A DNA stretch of 64,000 nt from JABLTI01 sp035528035 (GCA_035528035.1 DATKZI010000061.1:62001-126000), one strand, 5' to 3'; positions 17,677 to 26,779 are shown, counted from the first letter of the stretch. Made by a program: numbers and translations. The notes: generated from the sequence alone by a model not told the origin.

Positions 17677-18180
17677 TCATTGCTGAGTTTGGTTATTTTT
17701 CTTACCAGAGAAATTAAGTACTAAAACTGTTCCTAGAAAAACTGCTCCTAAACTGATATTTATTATTGTATTAGTCATGAAATTGGTTTCAGATTCAATA
17801 GTGAATGAAAGTGATGCTGTTACGGTTGTATCAGGATTATAAAAAACAACATAAAATGTATCAGTCCAAATGGCATCAAAGTTTCGAGTAAAAGATGAGT
17901 AGATATTGCTCCAATATTCTTCATAATAATAGGAAGAAGGATAATTTTCTGAATCATAAATCGCTATGTCTATGGATCCGCTATGAACTGTCCCTGTAAG
18001 ATATAAAGTATCACCTTCATGGAGTTTAAAACTTACAAAATGTTCGTCAAGTGGGTATAAAGTGATGGTGTCAGAGACTGTTTTACTTTTTATTGATGGT
18101 GTTATTAAAGCTATAAATAGTGACATTAAAATAAATGTCATGAATATTAAACCAAGTTTCTTTTTTCTATTTTGTATCAT
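17677..18180 (-). CDS. Small type I membrane protein with beta-rich ectodomain
   Basis: A 167-residue protein with an N-terminal signal/anchor (about 9-28), an extracytoplasmic domain of about 105 residues rich in beta-type alternation, one C-terminal membrane helix (about 137-157) and a ten-residue Lys/Asn/Gln tail. The ectodomain (FVSFKLHEGDTLYLTGTV ... FYVVFYNPDTTVTASLSF) looks like a jelly-roll of the bacterial PPC type, or distantly a p24/GOLD domain, but I cannot decide. The ATG follows GAGGTG. It lies ten bases downstream of the B-box-like gene and is probably cotranscribed with it. Confidence 0.6.
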   Translation of the reverse strand: MIQNRKKKLGLIFMTFILMSLFIALITPSIKSKTVSDTITLYPLDEHFVSFKLHEGDTLYLTGTVHSGSIDIAIYDSENYPSSYYYEEYWSNIYSSFTRNFDAIWTDTFYVVFYNPDTTVTASLSFTIESETNFMTNTIINISLGAVFLGTVLVLNFSGKKNNQTQQ

Positions 18181-18190
18181 TTTTTACACC

Positions 18191-18760
18191 TCACAAAATA
18201 TTCCCGCAAGAATTGCAGAATTTACTTCCAGAAGGATTATTAGCTCCACAAGCTGGGCAAAAATTACCTTTCTCTTTCACTACTACTTTCTCTTTAACTT
18301 CTACTTTCTTTTTTGATGGTTGAACAGCAACAGGTGTTTTTGTTATTTGTTGCGCTCCTAGATATTTTTTATAATTTTTATCTGCAGTTATTTTAAGAAC
18401 TATCATTGCAATAATCGAACCAACCCATAAAACATAACCAATTGGGAAGAAGAAATTAATAATAAAACCAATAGTAAAGAGTGCCCAAAGGATAATTATA
18501 CCAATCAAACTGGGAGATTTTTTGAATCTGAAAAAAACTCCACGAGAACCAAGATTGTACCCTTTATCTTCTGCATATGTAGTGAAACAATGTGGACAAT
18601 AGAAATCATAGTCATATTCAATTTCTCGATCAACTCGGGTTGAACGTAAAACTCGAGATGAAACCATCTCCTCAAACACACAATCTCTACAAATTGCTTT
18701 TGAGCATTTTGAGCAATAACGAACAGATGCTATTTTTGAGTGAATATAGCATTTAGACAA
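18191..18760 (-). CDS. Membrane protein with B-box-like finger and C-terminal zinc ribbon
   Basis: The N-terminus has Cys4, His7, Cys16, Cys19, Cys24 and Cys27 in the spacing of a B-box-type zinc finger (CYIHSKIASVRYCSKCSKAI). An extra CPHC follows at 55-58. Two membrane helices (83-101, 104-124) come next, then a charged VEVKEK linker and a classic zinc ribbon, CPAC (168-171) and CNSC (182-185). Such proteins are probably adaptors at the cytoplasmic membrane. TTG start with GGAGAT nearby. First gene of a two-gene unit with the small type I membrane protein. Confidence 0.7.
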   Translation of the reverse strand: MSKCYIHSKIASVRYCSKCSKAICRDCVFEEMVSSRVLRSTRVDREIEYDYDFYCPHCFTTYAEDKGYNLGSRGVFFRFKKSPSLIGIIILWALFTIGFIINFFFPIGYVLWVGSIIAMIVLKITADKNYKKYLGAQQITKTPVAVQPSKKKVEVKEKVVVKEKGNFCPACGANNPSGSKFCNSCGNIL

Positions 18761-18946
18761 GAATCTTATCTCCTATATTGCCACTATATTAGATACATTA
18801 ATGTTTAAAAAATTCACTGTTTCCAAAATAAACTTGAATGATAGCTAATAAAATTATATTTATAATAAAAAATTGATAAAAGAGGAAAAGAACCTTAATT
18901 TATATAAATTATACATAAAACAAATTTACTTATTCAATGCTCGCAT

Positions 18947-19939
18947 GTGATAAATATGAAGGCTACTGCTAAAGCAAACTCTAATACAGCTTTGATTAAA
19001 TATTGGGGTAAGAAAAATGAAGAACTTATCATTCCAATGAACAATAGCATTTCTCTAACAATAGACTCTTTATCTACAATCACCACAGTAGAATTTTCGC
19101 ATGATTATCTCAAGGATATTTTTATTTTAAATAATGAGAAACAAAATGGGAAAGCATTAGAACGAGTAGTCAAGCATTTGAATATGTTAAGATCAATAGC
19201 TAGAATTAATTTGAAAGCTAAAGTAGTATCAAAAAATAATTTCCCGACTGCAGCGGGATTAGCTTCGTCAGCATCGGGATTTGCTGCTTTAACAGTGGCT
19301 GCTTGTAAAGCATTAGGTTTAGAAAAAAATCCAAGAGAGCTATCTATTCTTTCTCGACAAGGCTCAGGTTCATCTGCTAGATCTATTCTTGGTGGCTATG
19401 TTGAATGGTTGATCAGTGATGAAAATAATGAATCTTCAGTAATCCAATTAGCTGATAAAAATTGGTTTGACATACGTGATATAATCGTTATTTTTGAAAA
19501 ACATGAAAGGAAAATCTCCACTCGAGAAGCAATGAAGCTTTCAATGGAAACAAGTCCTTTCTTTAAAACAAGGCTAGAAACTATTGAAGAAAATCTAGCA
19601 AAAGTAAGGCAAGCAATTAAGGAGAAAAATTTTTCAGTATTGGGTAAAACTGCTGAAAGAGATTGTTTATCAATGCATTCAGTTGCGATTACCTCTGATC
19701 CTTCAATGATTTTTTGGACAGGTGACACAATAGCAATCATGAATTTGGTTAAGTCATTACGAGATGGTGGCTTGGAAGCCTATTTTACAATTGATACAGG
19801 TTCTAATATGCATATTTTAACTCTACCTGCTTATGCTGAGGAAATTGCTACTCTTTTAAGAAAAATTCCATATATCAAAGATATTATTGTGGCTAAACCT
19901 GGTGATGGAACAATTATTATTGATGAACATCTTTTCTAA
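18947..19939 (+). CDS. mvaD: Diphosphomevalonate decarboxylase
   Basis: A GHMP-family decarboxylase of 330 residues that converts mevalonate 5-diphosphate to isopentenyl diphosphate. Family hallmarks are present: IKYWGKK (17-23), PTAAGLASSASG (100-111), RQGSGSSARS (137-146, including the catalytic Arg145) and the catalytic Asp283 in YFTIDTGSN. Most archaea instead use alternative mevalonate routes that lack this enzyme, so the complete active site is informative. A TATA-like TTTATATAAA lies at 18899-18908. The frame opens with GTG (18947), with an ATG at 18956 as alternative. It is followed after 31 bases by mevalonate kinase. Confidence 0.9.
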   Translation: MINMKATAKANSNTALIKYWGKKNEELIIPMNNSISLTIDSLSTITTVEFSHDYLKDIFILNNEKQNGKALERVVKHLNMLRSIARINLKAKVVSKNNFPTAAGLASSASGFAALTVAACKALGLEKNPRELSILSRQGSGSSARSILGGYVEWLISDENNESSVIQLADKNWFDIRDIIVIFEKHERKISTREAMKLSMETSPFFKTRLETIEENLAKVRQAIKEKNFSVLGKTAERDCLSMHSVAITSDPSMIFWTGDTIAIMNLVKSLRDGGLEAYFTIDTGSNMHILTLPAYAEEIATLLRKIPYIKDIIVAKPGDGTIIIDEHLF

Positions 19940-19970
19940 TATGAGGATTTAGATTGGAGAGTATAAAAAA

Positions 19971-20915
19971 TTGACCGTTGAAAGTTCTGCTCCTGGAAAA
20001 TTAATTTTATTTGGTGAACATGCAAGTAGTCGAGGATTTCCAGCTTTAGTTTTTGCTGTGAATAATAGAATAAAAATTACCTTGAATACAAGCCCTACAC
20101 AAGGTAAGATACTCATTACTAGTAAAGAATATAATGTTTACAAAGAAGAATATCCAACTGCAAAATTAGATGTTGTAACAAATACTATTTCTTCATTTTT
20201 TGAGAAAGTAACTTATCATCAAAGACCTTTTGAATTGGTTATTGAATCTGATTTAAAATCCGGTTTTGGTAGTTCAGCAGCAGTTATGATTGCTGTATTA
20301 GGTGCGTTAAATCTTCAATTTGAAACTAACCTTACTAAATTAGATATGCTCAAATTAGCAACAGAAATTAATCAATCAATCAAAGGATATGGAAGTGGTT
20401 TAGATCTTGCAACTTCACTTTTCGGTGGATTAATAAAATTCCAACAAAGCAAAAAGCCTGAACATATCCCATTTGATAAATTAAACTTCGTAATCGGAAA
20501 TACAGGTGTTAAAGCTCCTAGCGGACCTATTGTGAAAGCTGTAAGAGATTTTGAAAGTAAAAATATTAGAATGGCTAATTTGCTTTTTACTAGAATAGGT
20601 GAAATAGTAAGTGAAGCTGAAGACGCTATACTAGCCTCTGATTTCAGAAAATTAGGTATTTTGATGAATGAGAATCATTCTATTTTAAAACAAATGGACG
20701 TAAGTTCTCCAATCTTAGAAGATATGGTTAAATCAGCACTTTTAGCAGGAGCTATTGGAGCAAAATTATCTGGTGCTGGAAAAGGTGATAATATGATTGC
20801 TTTAGTAACAGATGAAAAAAGAGATGCTGTAATTAATGTATTAAATAGAACAAGCGGAACAGCATTACCAGAACTAAAAATTGATGGATATGGTTTACTG
20901 GTAAAGAAAATATAG
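19971..20915 (+). CDS. mvk: Mevalonate kinase
   Basis: A GHMP kinase of 314 residues that phosphorylates mevalonate with ATP. Motif 1 is SAPGKLILFGEHA (6-18), the ATP loop is GFGSSAA (98-104), the catalytic Asp is Asp145 in GSGLDLATS, and motif 3 is KLSGAGKGDN (265-274). The start is TTG, 31 bases after mvaD and preceded by GGAGAGT, so the two are probably one operon for isoprenoid lipid synthesis. Phosphomevalonate kinase and IPP isomerase are not in the window. Confidence 0.92.
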   Translation: MTVESSAPGKLILFGEHASSRGFPALVFAVNNRIKITLNTSPTQGKILITSKEYNVYKEEYPTAKLDVVTNTISSFFEKVTYHQRPFELVIESDLKSGFGSSAAVMIAVLGALNLQFETNLTKLDMLKLATEINQSIKGYGSGLDLATSLFGGLIKFQQSKKPEHIPFDKLNFVIGNTGVKAPSGPIVKAVRDFESKNIRMANLLFTRIGEIVSEAEDAILASDFRKLGILMNENHSILKQMDVSSPILEDMVKSALLAGAIGAKLSGAGKGDNMIALVTDEKRDAVINVLNRTSGTALPELKIDGYGLLVKKI

Positions 20916-20962
20916 TACAAAATAAACTATTAAATAAAAAACAATAAATGATAAAATTATTT

Positions 20963-21310
20963 TTACCATTTACTTTTTGGTCTTCTTTCAGGAATACCAT
21001 CTGGCATTTTTCCTGTTTTAAAGAATTCTTCTGTGAGATAAAGACCGCAGTAACAATGACCATATTCCTGTTGATCTGGAACGCAATAATCACAAGGACA
21101 CACTAAATCAACATCTGCTTTTTTATCTCCTTCCAATAATCGACAAGGACAACCATAATAACCAAATCGATTATAATTGGTCATTAAACCATCAATTAGC
21201 ATTTCAAAAAATTCTTTATCTGGATGTAAATGCCAACCTTGTTTTTCAGCAACCATTTGTACGAATTTTCTAACTTCCTCTTTGGTCTTTTCTACTTTTG
21301 GTGGAGCCAT
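20963..21310 (-). CDS. Ferredoxin-thioredoxin reductase catalytic subunit (FTR beta)
   Basis: A 115-residue protein with the Cys pattern of FTR: CPC (54-56), CPC (71-73, with an extra Cys at 76) and CYC (86-88). These hold a 4Fe-4S cluster next to a redox disulphide that passes electrons from ferredoxin to thioredoxin- or glutaredoxin-like partners. There is no variable (alpha) subunit, as is usual for archaeal FTR-like proteins. It lies 27 bases downstream of a glutaredoxin-like gene, its probable partner. Confidence 0.88.
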   Translation of the reverse strand: MAPPKVEKTKEEVRKFVQMVAEKQGWHLHPDKEFFEMLIDGLMTNYNRFGYYGCPCRLLEGDKKADVDLVCPCDYCVPDQQEYGHCYCGLYLTEEFFKTGKMPDGIPERRPKSKW

Positions 21311-21337
21311 TTTTTTTCACCATTATTATTTCTTTAG

Positions 21338-21664
21338 CTAGTTTAGAAAAGCTTCTTTCCATTTCTCTTCTGTAAAACCAACCAATATCTTTTCTCCGCC
21401 ATTAATAACGGCGAATGGAAAACCTAGACGTTCATCAAAACGATCTGTTAATTCCTTTTTTATTTTCATTCTAAGATCACTTTCTTGCAAGTCCACATAA
21501 ATATATCTGAAAGTGATTTTGTTTGTTCTAAGAAATTCTAATGCTCTTTTACAAAAACCACATGTTGAAAGTGCATAAACTTCAATATCACAAGGATTTT
21601 TTTCACCTTGTTCTTTGGTAAATTTTAACTTCTCAAGCATTTCTGTAACCTCTTTTGTATTCAA
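21338..21664 (-). CDS. Glutaredoxin/NrdH-like redoxin
   Basis: A 108-residue thioredoxin-fold protein with the active site CGFC (Cys35, Cys38) followed by KRALEFL, and a cis-Pro region GFPFAVINGG. The N-terminal 25 residues form a short helical extension. It is upstream of, and probably cotranscribed with, the FTR gene, so electrons likely flow from ferredoxin to FTR to this redoxin to disulphide targets. Confidence 0.88.
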   Translation of the reverse strand: MNTKEVTEMLEKLKFTKEQGEKNPCDIEVYALSTCGFCKRALEFLRTNKITFRYIYVDLQESDLRMKIKKELTDRFDERLGFPFAVINGGEKILVGFTEEKWKEAFLN

Positions 21665-21767
21665 ATAAAGAATAGTCCTTTTTTCCTAATAAAAACTATG
21701 AGAAAGAATGTAAAGTTTTTCAGTAAAAAAATTTACTTTCTTATTTTTAGGGTACCTTTTTTATTAG

Positions 21768-21929
21768 TTAAGTAGTTACTTGTTCTTCTTGTTGTGCTTC
21801 TTGAAGCTTCTTTTTCTTTTTCTTAGATTGTGTTAAAGCTAACGTTAAACCAAAGACTAATACAAAAGCCATGAATCCTGCGAATATAACTAAATATAAC
21901 CAAGGCAAATCTGGACTAAAATCGACCAT
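21768..21929 (-). CDS. 53-residue single-TM protein with charged tail
   Basis: A short frame from ATG (21929) to TAA (21768). It has one hydrophobic helix (about residues 9-32, with Trp-Leu-Tyr at its start), a poly-Lys stretch (SKKKKKK) and a Gln/Glu-rich tail. By the positive-inside rule the tail is cytoplasmic. An AGGAG lies twelve bases upstream of the ATG. The SD and the well-formed TM/Lys boundary support a real gene. Function unknown. Confidence 0.6.
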   Translation of the reverse strand: MVDFSPDLPWLYLVIFAGFMAFVLVFGLTLALTQSKKKKKKLQEAQQEEQVTT

Positions 21930-22086
21930 ACATATTTTCTCCTATATCATCAAATGTTTAGTTCTTTTTAACTAATTAGTTAATCTAGTTAAAGACTTTT
22001 TTATTTGCTATACTTAACTTATTTATAGACAATATTTAAATCGTATTATTATTGATTATTACTTACTCTGAATGGGGTGTAAATAA

Positions 22087-22563
22087 ATGGTTGATAAAAA
22101 ATTAGTCGATTTTCTAACAGAACAGATTTCTTTAGAAAAACAAATTATTGATATTTCAAAACAAAGTGTTGAAGATATAAAGAATATTCTTGTAAGAGAA
22201 CTCATTCGTGGAATAACTATGGATTCCCAGAAACATGCTCTTTTGTTAGGAGCATTAAAAGCAATGTTATCTGAACCCACTCCTTTAATCGAAGAAAGTA
22301 ATTACGAAAGCATTAAAACAACAATTGAAAAGCATATTGCTCTTGAAGCAAAAGCTATTGAAACCTATCGTGAAATTCTCAATACTAATGAAGATGATCG
22401 CATTAAAATGGTTATAAGTGAAATTCTCAAAGATGAAATTCGTCATCATACCTTCTTACAAAAATTGTTAGAAGCGATTGTTAAGAAAGAAACTCTTACT
22501 AGTGATGAATTAGAGGATTGGATGTTCAAATTTGCTCCTTTCCATGGTTCACCGGGTGGATAA
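22087..22563 (+). CDS. Ferritin-like/rubrerythrin-fold protein
   Basis: A 158-residue all-helical protein matching the ferritin-like four-helix bundle. Glu/His-bearing helices include DSQKHALLLGAL, HIALEAKAIETYREI and DEIRHHTFLQKLL, spaced as metal ligands would be. No rubredoxin domain is present. The C-terminus ends in FHGSPGG. A GGGGTG precedes the ATG. The role is probably iron or oxygen-stress related, but ligands cannot be assigned with certainty. Confidence 0.7.
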   Translation: MVDKKLVDFLTEQISLEKQIIDISKQSVEDIKNILVRELIRGITMDSQKHALLLGALKAMLSEPTPLIEESNYESIKTTIEKHIALEAKAIETYREILNTNEDDRIKMVISEILKDEIRHHTFLQKLLEAIVKKETLTSDELEDWMFKFAPFHGSPGG

Positions 22564-22587
22564 AATTATTTTTTAAAAAAAGGAGAT

Positions 22588-23439
22588 CTAAAGGAATTTT
22601 TTAACAAATTTCTTCAGGTCTCGATTTCTTTCAAATAGTGGTTTCTTATTATCTTTATAAATTGCTAATTTTTCTTCAAATGTAGGTTTTTGATTTATAT
22701 AAAAGACACCTAATGGAAAACGATCAGTTTCAGCAGCTCGGTTTAAGGCTTCAGAACGATTAGTTGAATCATGCGTATCCTCAAGATAATAAACCCTTTC
22801 ACTGAACCATTTGTATGTATTAATTTTATTAAATGAAACACATGGTTGAAGGATATCTAGTAATGCATATCCTTTGTGTTGGATAGCTAACTTCATCATT
22901 TCCTTCATATGTTTTTTATCTCCTGCATATGTCCTTGCTACAAAGGAAGCATTCAAACCAATAGCTATTGTCAAGGGATTAAATGGATCTAATATTACTC
23001 CATCAATTTGGACAGGTGTTACTAAACCAAACCTTGATGTTGGTGAAGCTTGTCCTTTGGTTAATCCATAAATGAAATTATCATGAACAATATTAGTAAT
23101 ATTCGGATTTCTTCTAATTGTATGGATAAAATGATTGCCTCCTTCACCATAACTGCAACCATCACCACTTTCAGCTATTACAGTTAGATTGGGATTCACT
23201 GCTTTTATTGCCCAAGCTGGAGGTAATGATCTACCATGGAGACCATTGAAATAATTGCACTTCAAATATTGAGGCGTTTTTGCTGCTTGTCCTATACCGG
23301 ATACCATAACTAAATCCTTGGGTTTAATATTTAATTCTACAAAAACTTCTTTCAAAGTTGCTAGAATTGGGAAATTTCCACATCCAGGACACCAAGCATT
23401 ATTGGCATTTTCTAAATCAAAGATATTTTTGTTGCTCAT
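22588..23439 (-). CDS. korB: 2-oxoacid:ferredoxin oxidoreductase, beta subunit (TPP-binding)
   Basis: A 283-residue subunit with WCPGCGNF (Cys17, Cys20 as cluster ligands) and the TPP/Mg motif GDGCSYGEGGN (92-102). HDNFIYGLTKGQ and SPTS follow, and another conserved Cys sits in LQPCVSFN. With the alpha/gamma fusion encoded two bases upstream it oxidatively decarboxylates a 2-oxoacid and reduces ferredoxin. The two-subunit layout is typical of archaeal enzymes acting on pyruvate, 2-oxoglutarate or broad substrates, so the exact substrate is open. Confidence 0.92.
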   Translation of the reverse strand: MSNKNIFDLENANNAWCPGCGNFPILATLKEVFVELNIKPKDLVMVSGIGQAAKTPQYLKCNYFNGLHGRSLPPAWAIKAVNPNLTVIAESGDGCSYGEGGNHFIHTIRRNPNITNIVHDNFIYGLTKGQASPTSRFGLVTPVQIDGVILDPFNPLTIAIGLNASFVARTYAGDKKHMKEMMKLAIQHKGYALLDILQPCVSFNKINTYKWFSERVYYLEDTHDSTNRSEALNRAAETDRFPLGVFYINQKPTFEEKLAIYKDNKKPLFERNRDLKKFVKKFL

Positions 23440-23441
23440 TT

Positions 23442-25175
23442 TTAAACCTCCAAGATTTTCTTAATCTTCTTACTTAACTCCTCCACAGAAAATGGCATAC
23501 CATTGAATTTCAGAATTTTATTATCTATATCAATACCAGTATATAGTTTCAGTAATTTACTGAATTGAGAAGTTACATTATTCTCTACTATAATGAGCTT
23601 CTCAGCTTTCTCAAGAAATTTTCTAGTATTTTTTGGTAATGGATAAAGTTGAGTGAAATGTAATAATGCTACTGTATCATCGTTAATTTCATCGAGTGCT
23701 TCTTTAATTGCATTGAATGTAGAACCCCAACCTACTACAAGTGTTTTATATTTCTTAGGTCCTAATAGACATGGTGCAATTGATCCTTTCTCGATTTCTT
23801 TTAGACGATTCATCCTTTTTTCAACCATTTTTGGTCGAATATTTTCTAAATCTTCTGTGATAAAACCATCCTCATCATGTTCATCACTATCTGCTCTAAC
23901 TAACCCCTCACCATAACTTGGAATGCCTCTAGGCGATATTCCATTATTAGTAAGTAGATATCTTTGATAATCTTCAGGCGTTTCAACTACATGTTTTTCT
24001 ATTTCAATATTTGAAATGTCTAAAGTTGGAAAATCATAATAAAGATCCATAAAATATTGGTCGGTCAAAATAATAACAGGAGATTGATATTTAGCAGCTA
24101 TATTAAATGCTTCTTGTGTTAGATAAAAAGCATCTTCCAATGTAGATGGTGCAAGAATTATTCTGGGAAAATCACCATGACCACTATATAATGCAAGTTC
24201 TAGATCTCCTTGTTCTGTTCTAGTAGGTAAACCTGTAGCTGGACCTGGTCGTTGTGCAATATGTATAACAATTGGAATTTCTGTCATTCCACTTAAGCTC
24301 AATCCTTCACCCATTAATGCAAACCCACCACCGGAAGTTGATACTAGTGATCGTGCACCGGCAAATGAAGCACCCAATCCAGCATTAATTGCTGCAATCT
24401 CATCTTCTGCTTGTTCTACTAATATATCAAATTCATGAGAATATTTTGCTAGGAAAATTAATACCCCAGTAGAAGGCGACATAGGATATGAACAAATAAA
24501 ATCACATCCTCCAGCAATTGCACCCATACCTACAATTGAAGCTCCATCGTACATCAATTCTTTACTTGTTTCCTGTTTTCCTTTTATTGCTATTTTTGGG
24601 TCTTTTTCTTCTATGAGTTTATCAGCAATTTCACATCCCTTTGTAAAAGCTTCAATATTCTTGCTAAGGACATTTTCTCCTTTTGATATGAATCTACTTG
24701 TGATATACTTCTCACCAAGTTCTTTATCAACTTTGAAAAGTTCAGTTATAACTCCAGCTGCAATTATATTGGAATAAATTTGATTGCCTAATTCCTGAGC
24801 GATTTGAGTCCAAGGTATTTCAATAACTTTGTATTTATTAGGATCAATTTCATGTTCAATAAATTCAGATTCTCCAATAATAATTGTATCTTTTGTTATT
24901 CTATTACGTAAACGGGATATTGCTGATTTATTTAAAGGTATAAAAATATCAATTCTATCAATAAATGCTCTAACTCTTTTTGAAGACACTCTAATTTGTG
25001 TAGAGTTTGTTCCACCACGAACCCTTGACATATATTCTTTAGTTGCGGTGACATGGAAACCAGCTTCATGAAGGACTTGAGTTAAAAATTGTTCAACAGT
25101 TTTTATCCCTTGTCCAGCTGCACCACATAAAACAATTGAAATATCTTCTTTGCCTGCAAGTGAAAATGAAGTCAT
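23442..25175 (-). CDS. korA: 2-oxoacid:ferredoxin oxidoreductase, alpha subunit (gamma-alpha fusion)
   Basis: A 577-residue fusion. The N-terminal gamma domain starts with VLCGAAGQGIKTVEQFL. The pyrimidine-binding alpha domain begins around residue 210 (GASIVGMGAIAGGCDFICSYPMSPST) and includes VEQAEDEIAAINAGLGASFAGARS. A transketolase-C-like end (VVGWGSTFNAI) closes it. The frame is open to 25247, but the ATG at 25175 starts the conserved domain and has a TATA box about 24 bases upstream, consistent with a leaderless transcript. It forms an operon with korB. Confidence 0.92.
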   Translation of the reverse strand: MTSFSLAGKEDISIVLCGAAGQGIKTVEQFLTQVLHEAGFHVTATKEYMSRVRGGTNSTQIRVSSKRVRAFIDRIDIFIPLNKSAISRLRNRITKDTIIIGESEFIEHEIDPNKYKVIEIPWTQIAQELGNQIYSNIIAAGVITELFKVDKELGEKYITSRFISKGENVLSKNIEAFTKGCEIADKLIEEKDPKIAIKGKQETSKELMYDGASIVGMGAIAGGCDFICSYPMSPSTGVLIFLAKYSHEFDILVEQAEDEIAAINAGLGASFAGARSLVSTSGGGFALMGEGLSLSGMTEIPIVIHIAQRPGPATGLPTRTEQGDLELALYSGHGDFPRIILAPSTLEDAFYLTQEAFNIAAKYQSPVIILTDQYFMDLYYDFPTLDISNIEIEKHVVETPEDYQRYLLTNNGISPRGIPSYGEGLVRADSDEHDEDGFITEDLENIRPKMVEKRMNRLKEIEKGSIAPCLLGPKKYKTLVVGWGSTFNAIKEALDEINDDTVALLHFTQLYPLPKNTRKFLEKAEKLIIVENNVTSQFSKLLKLYTGIDIDNKILKFNGMPFSVEELSKKIKKILEV

Positions 25176-25193
25176 AATTTCTACTTCTTTGTT

Positions 25194-25203
25194 AGTATAA
25201 ATA
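25194..25203 (-). promoter_or_regulatory. TATA box of korAB
   Basis: On the minus strand the sequence reads TTATTTATAC, centred about 24 bases before the ATG at 25175. That spacing fits a leaderless archaeal transcript and supports the shorter korA start. Confidence 0.45.
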
Positions 25204-25360
25204 ACGTTTTTCCTTAGAATCTTAAAGGCAAAGTATTTGAATTTCAATAAATTAATTTATTTTTGTATTTCTTTTTTAGTAATTATTAGAAATATCCTTT
25301 CGTAGACAAATATGTTCTTGGTAGAATTTTTTAACTTCAGAAATAATTATGAGTTTAGTA

Positions 25361-25927
25361 TTAAAATTCATAATTTACTGAAGTAGATACTTCTTTTTCT
25401 CCTACTTTGGAATAAACTGCTACACCTATACCAACTAATACATACAGACTAAAAATTATAGTTGCTAAAATGAATCCTATACCTATTTTTGTTCCAAACT
25501 GATCTTCTTGTAAATAATTTATGAATTTTAAATTTAGTAGTAAGCCTATCAAACCAAAAATTCCATTTAGTGAGAATAAAATACCGAAAATTCTTCGATG
25601 TCTAGTATAATAGCTGTCACCTTTTGTTAAAGAAGATGATATACTTGGTAAAGTAATAAATGAAAAAACCAAAGCAATAATGATCATTATCGGTGAAGCA
25701 ATAAGAAAATTAGTTAATAAGCTAGCACCACCTTCAGCCCATAATTCACCATTTTTAAAATGAACCCAATAACCAAAATAATAGGTTTTGTATGAATATT
25801 CATCTGAAAGATAGGAATAATCTCTAGTAGTAAAAGGTAGATACAACAAGATAACTGTAAAAATAGCAATAAGTAATACTGAAATAAATGAAACTATAGT
25901 ATTTCTTCTAGTATTGGTTTCAGACAT
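25361..25927 (-). CDS. Four-TM membrane protein, function unknown
   Basis: About 188 residues with helices near 11-31, 68-94, 113-132 and 144-168. A roughly 35-residue polar loop rich in Tyr/Ser and Trp lies between the first two. The longer frame starts at 25942, but AGAGGT is placed six bases before the internal ATG at 25927, which I take as the start. No recognised motif. Single gene between korAB and nucS. Confidence 0.6.
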   Translation of the reverse strand: MSETNTRRNTIVSFISVLLIAIFTVILLYLPFTTRDYSYLSDEYSYKTYYFGYWVHFKNGELWAEGGASLLTNFLIASPIMIIIALVFSFITLPSISSSLTKGDSYYTRHRRIFGILFSLNGIFGLIGLLLNLKFINYLQEDQFGTKIGIGFILATIIFSLYVLVGIGVAVYSKVGEKEVSTSVNYEF

Positions 25928-25999
25928 TATGGAACCTCTCATTAAATGATTATAATCTTGAAATAGCTATTAAACATTATTATTACAAAAGAATATCTC

Positions 26000-26779
26000 T
26001 TATTTATTTTTCTCAAGAAAATCATCTAAGGTAGCACTTGGTTTTTCACTAGATAAGGAAGGAAAGATTTCTTGCCAAGGAACAGCTACTGCTTCAAGAT
26101 CATTTGCTTGTAAAACAGCCATTACTTTTTGGCTAAAATCTTTTGCTACTAAAATACCTCTAACTTTAACTTTCTCAACTTCTTCAAAATATTCAACATA
26201 CCGTTTCAGCTGGTGAGCGTCAGCAGGTGTGGCACTTCTTTTTTTTACTTCTATTATAACAATATTACCTTCTCTGTCAACACCACGTAAATCTAGAAAA
26301 CCAAAAGGTGTTTCGTACTCACGAGCAGTAGGTTGAAAATCCTTATTGATTATTGAAGGATTATTGTAGAGATAATTGGATAAATCAGCTTCAGAACCAT
26401 AAACACTTAACAAGGCACTATCATGAGCATCAAAAACAGTGATCTGATAAATATCTGAAAAAATAATTTCCAAGGATTCGGTTGTTTTCGGTCTAAAAGT
26501 TCTCACAACTAGTTTATTATCTTCTGAAATATAATTTATTTTACCTGCACCACCAATTTGCCAGTTGACCGGTTTGACTCCTTTCGAACTATGAAGAATT
26601 AATGTTTCATCTTTTTTTATAAAGAGTAATCGATCTCCTTCAGGAAGGAATGATTTTATTCTACCATCAAAGATAGCAATACACAAACCAAATATAACTA
26701 TCATTTTTTTGCACGCTTCTGTATTAAGTTCAGAAACCATTTCTTCATATGTTCCAATGATAGCTTTGGTTCTATTCAT
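26000..26779 (-). CDS. nucS: NucS endonuclease
   Basis: A 259-residue member of the archaeal/actinobacterial NucS (DUF91) family. The N-terminal beta domain is followed by a RecB-like nuclease core with Asp163 in GFLDLRG and the Glu177-x-Lys179 of VIIEVKKRSA. The QLKRYV helix after it is also conserved. NucS/EndoMS cleaves mismatched or branched DNA and cooperates with PCNA. The C-terminal tail (ATLDDFLEK) is where the PCNA-binding peptide usually lies, though a canonical box is not obvious. Length is normal. Confidence 0.93.
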   Translation of the reverse strand: MNRTKAIIGTYEEMVSELNTEACKKMIVIFGLCIAIFDGRIKSFLPEGDRLLFIKKDETLILHSSKGVKPVNWQIGGAGKINYISEDNKLVVRTFRPKTTESLEIIFSDIYQITVFDAHDSALLSVYGSEADLSNYLYNNPSIINKDFQPTAREYETPFGFLDLRGVDREGNIVIIEVKKRSATPADAHQLKRYVEYFEEVEKVKVRGILVAKDFSQKVMAVLQANDLEAVAVPWQEIFPSLSSEKPSATLDDFLEKNK

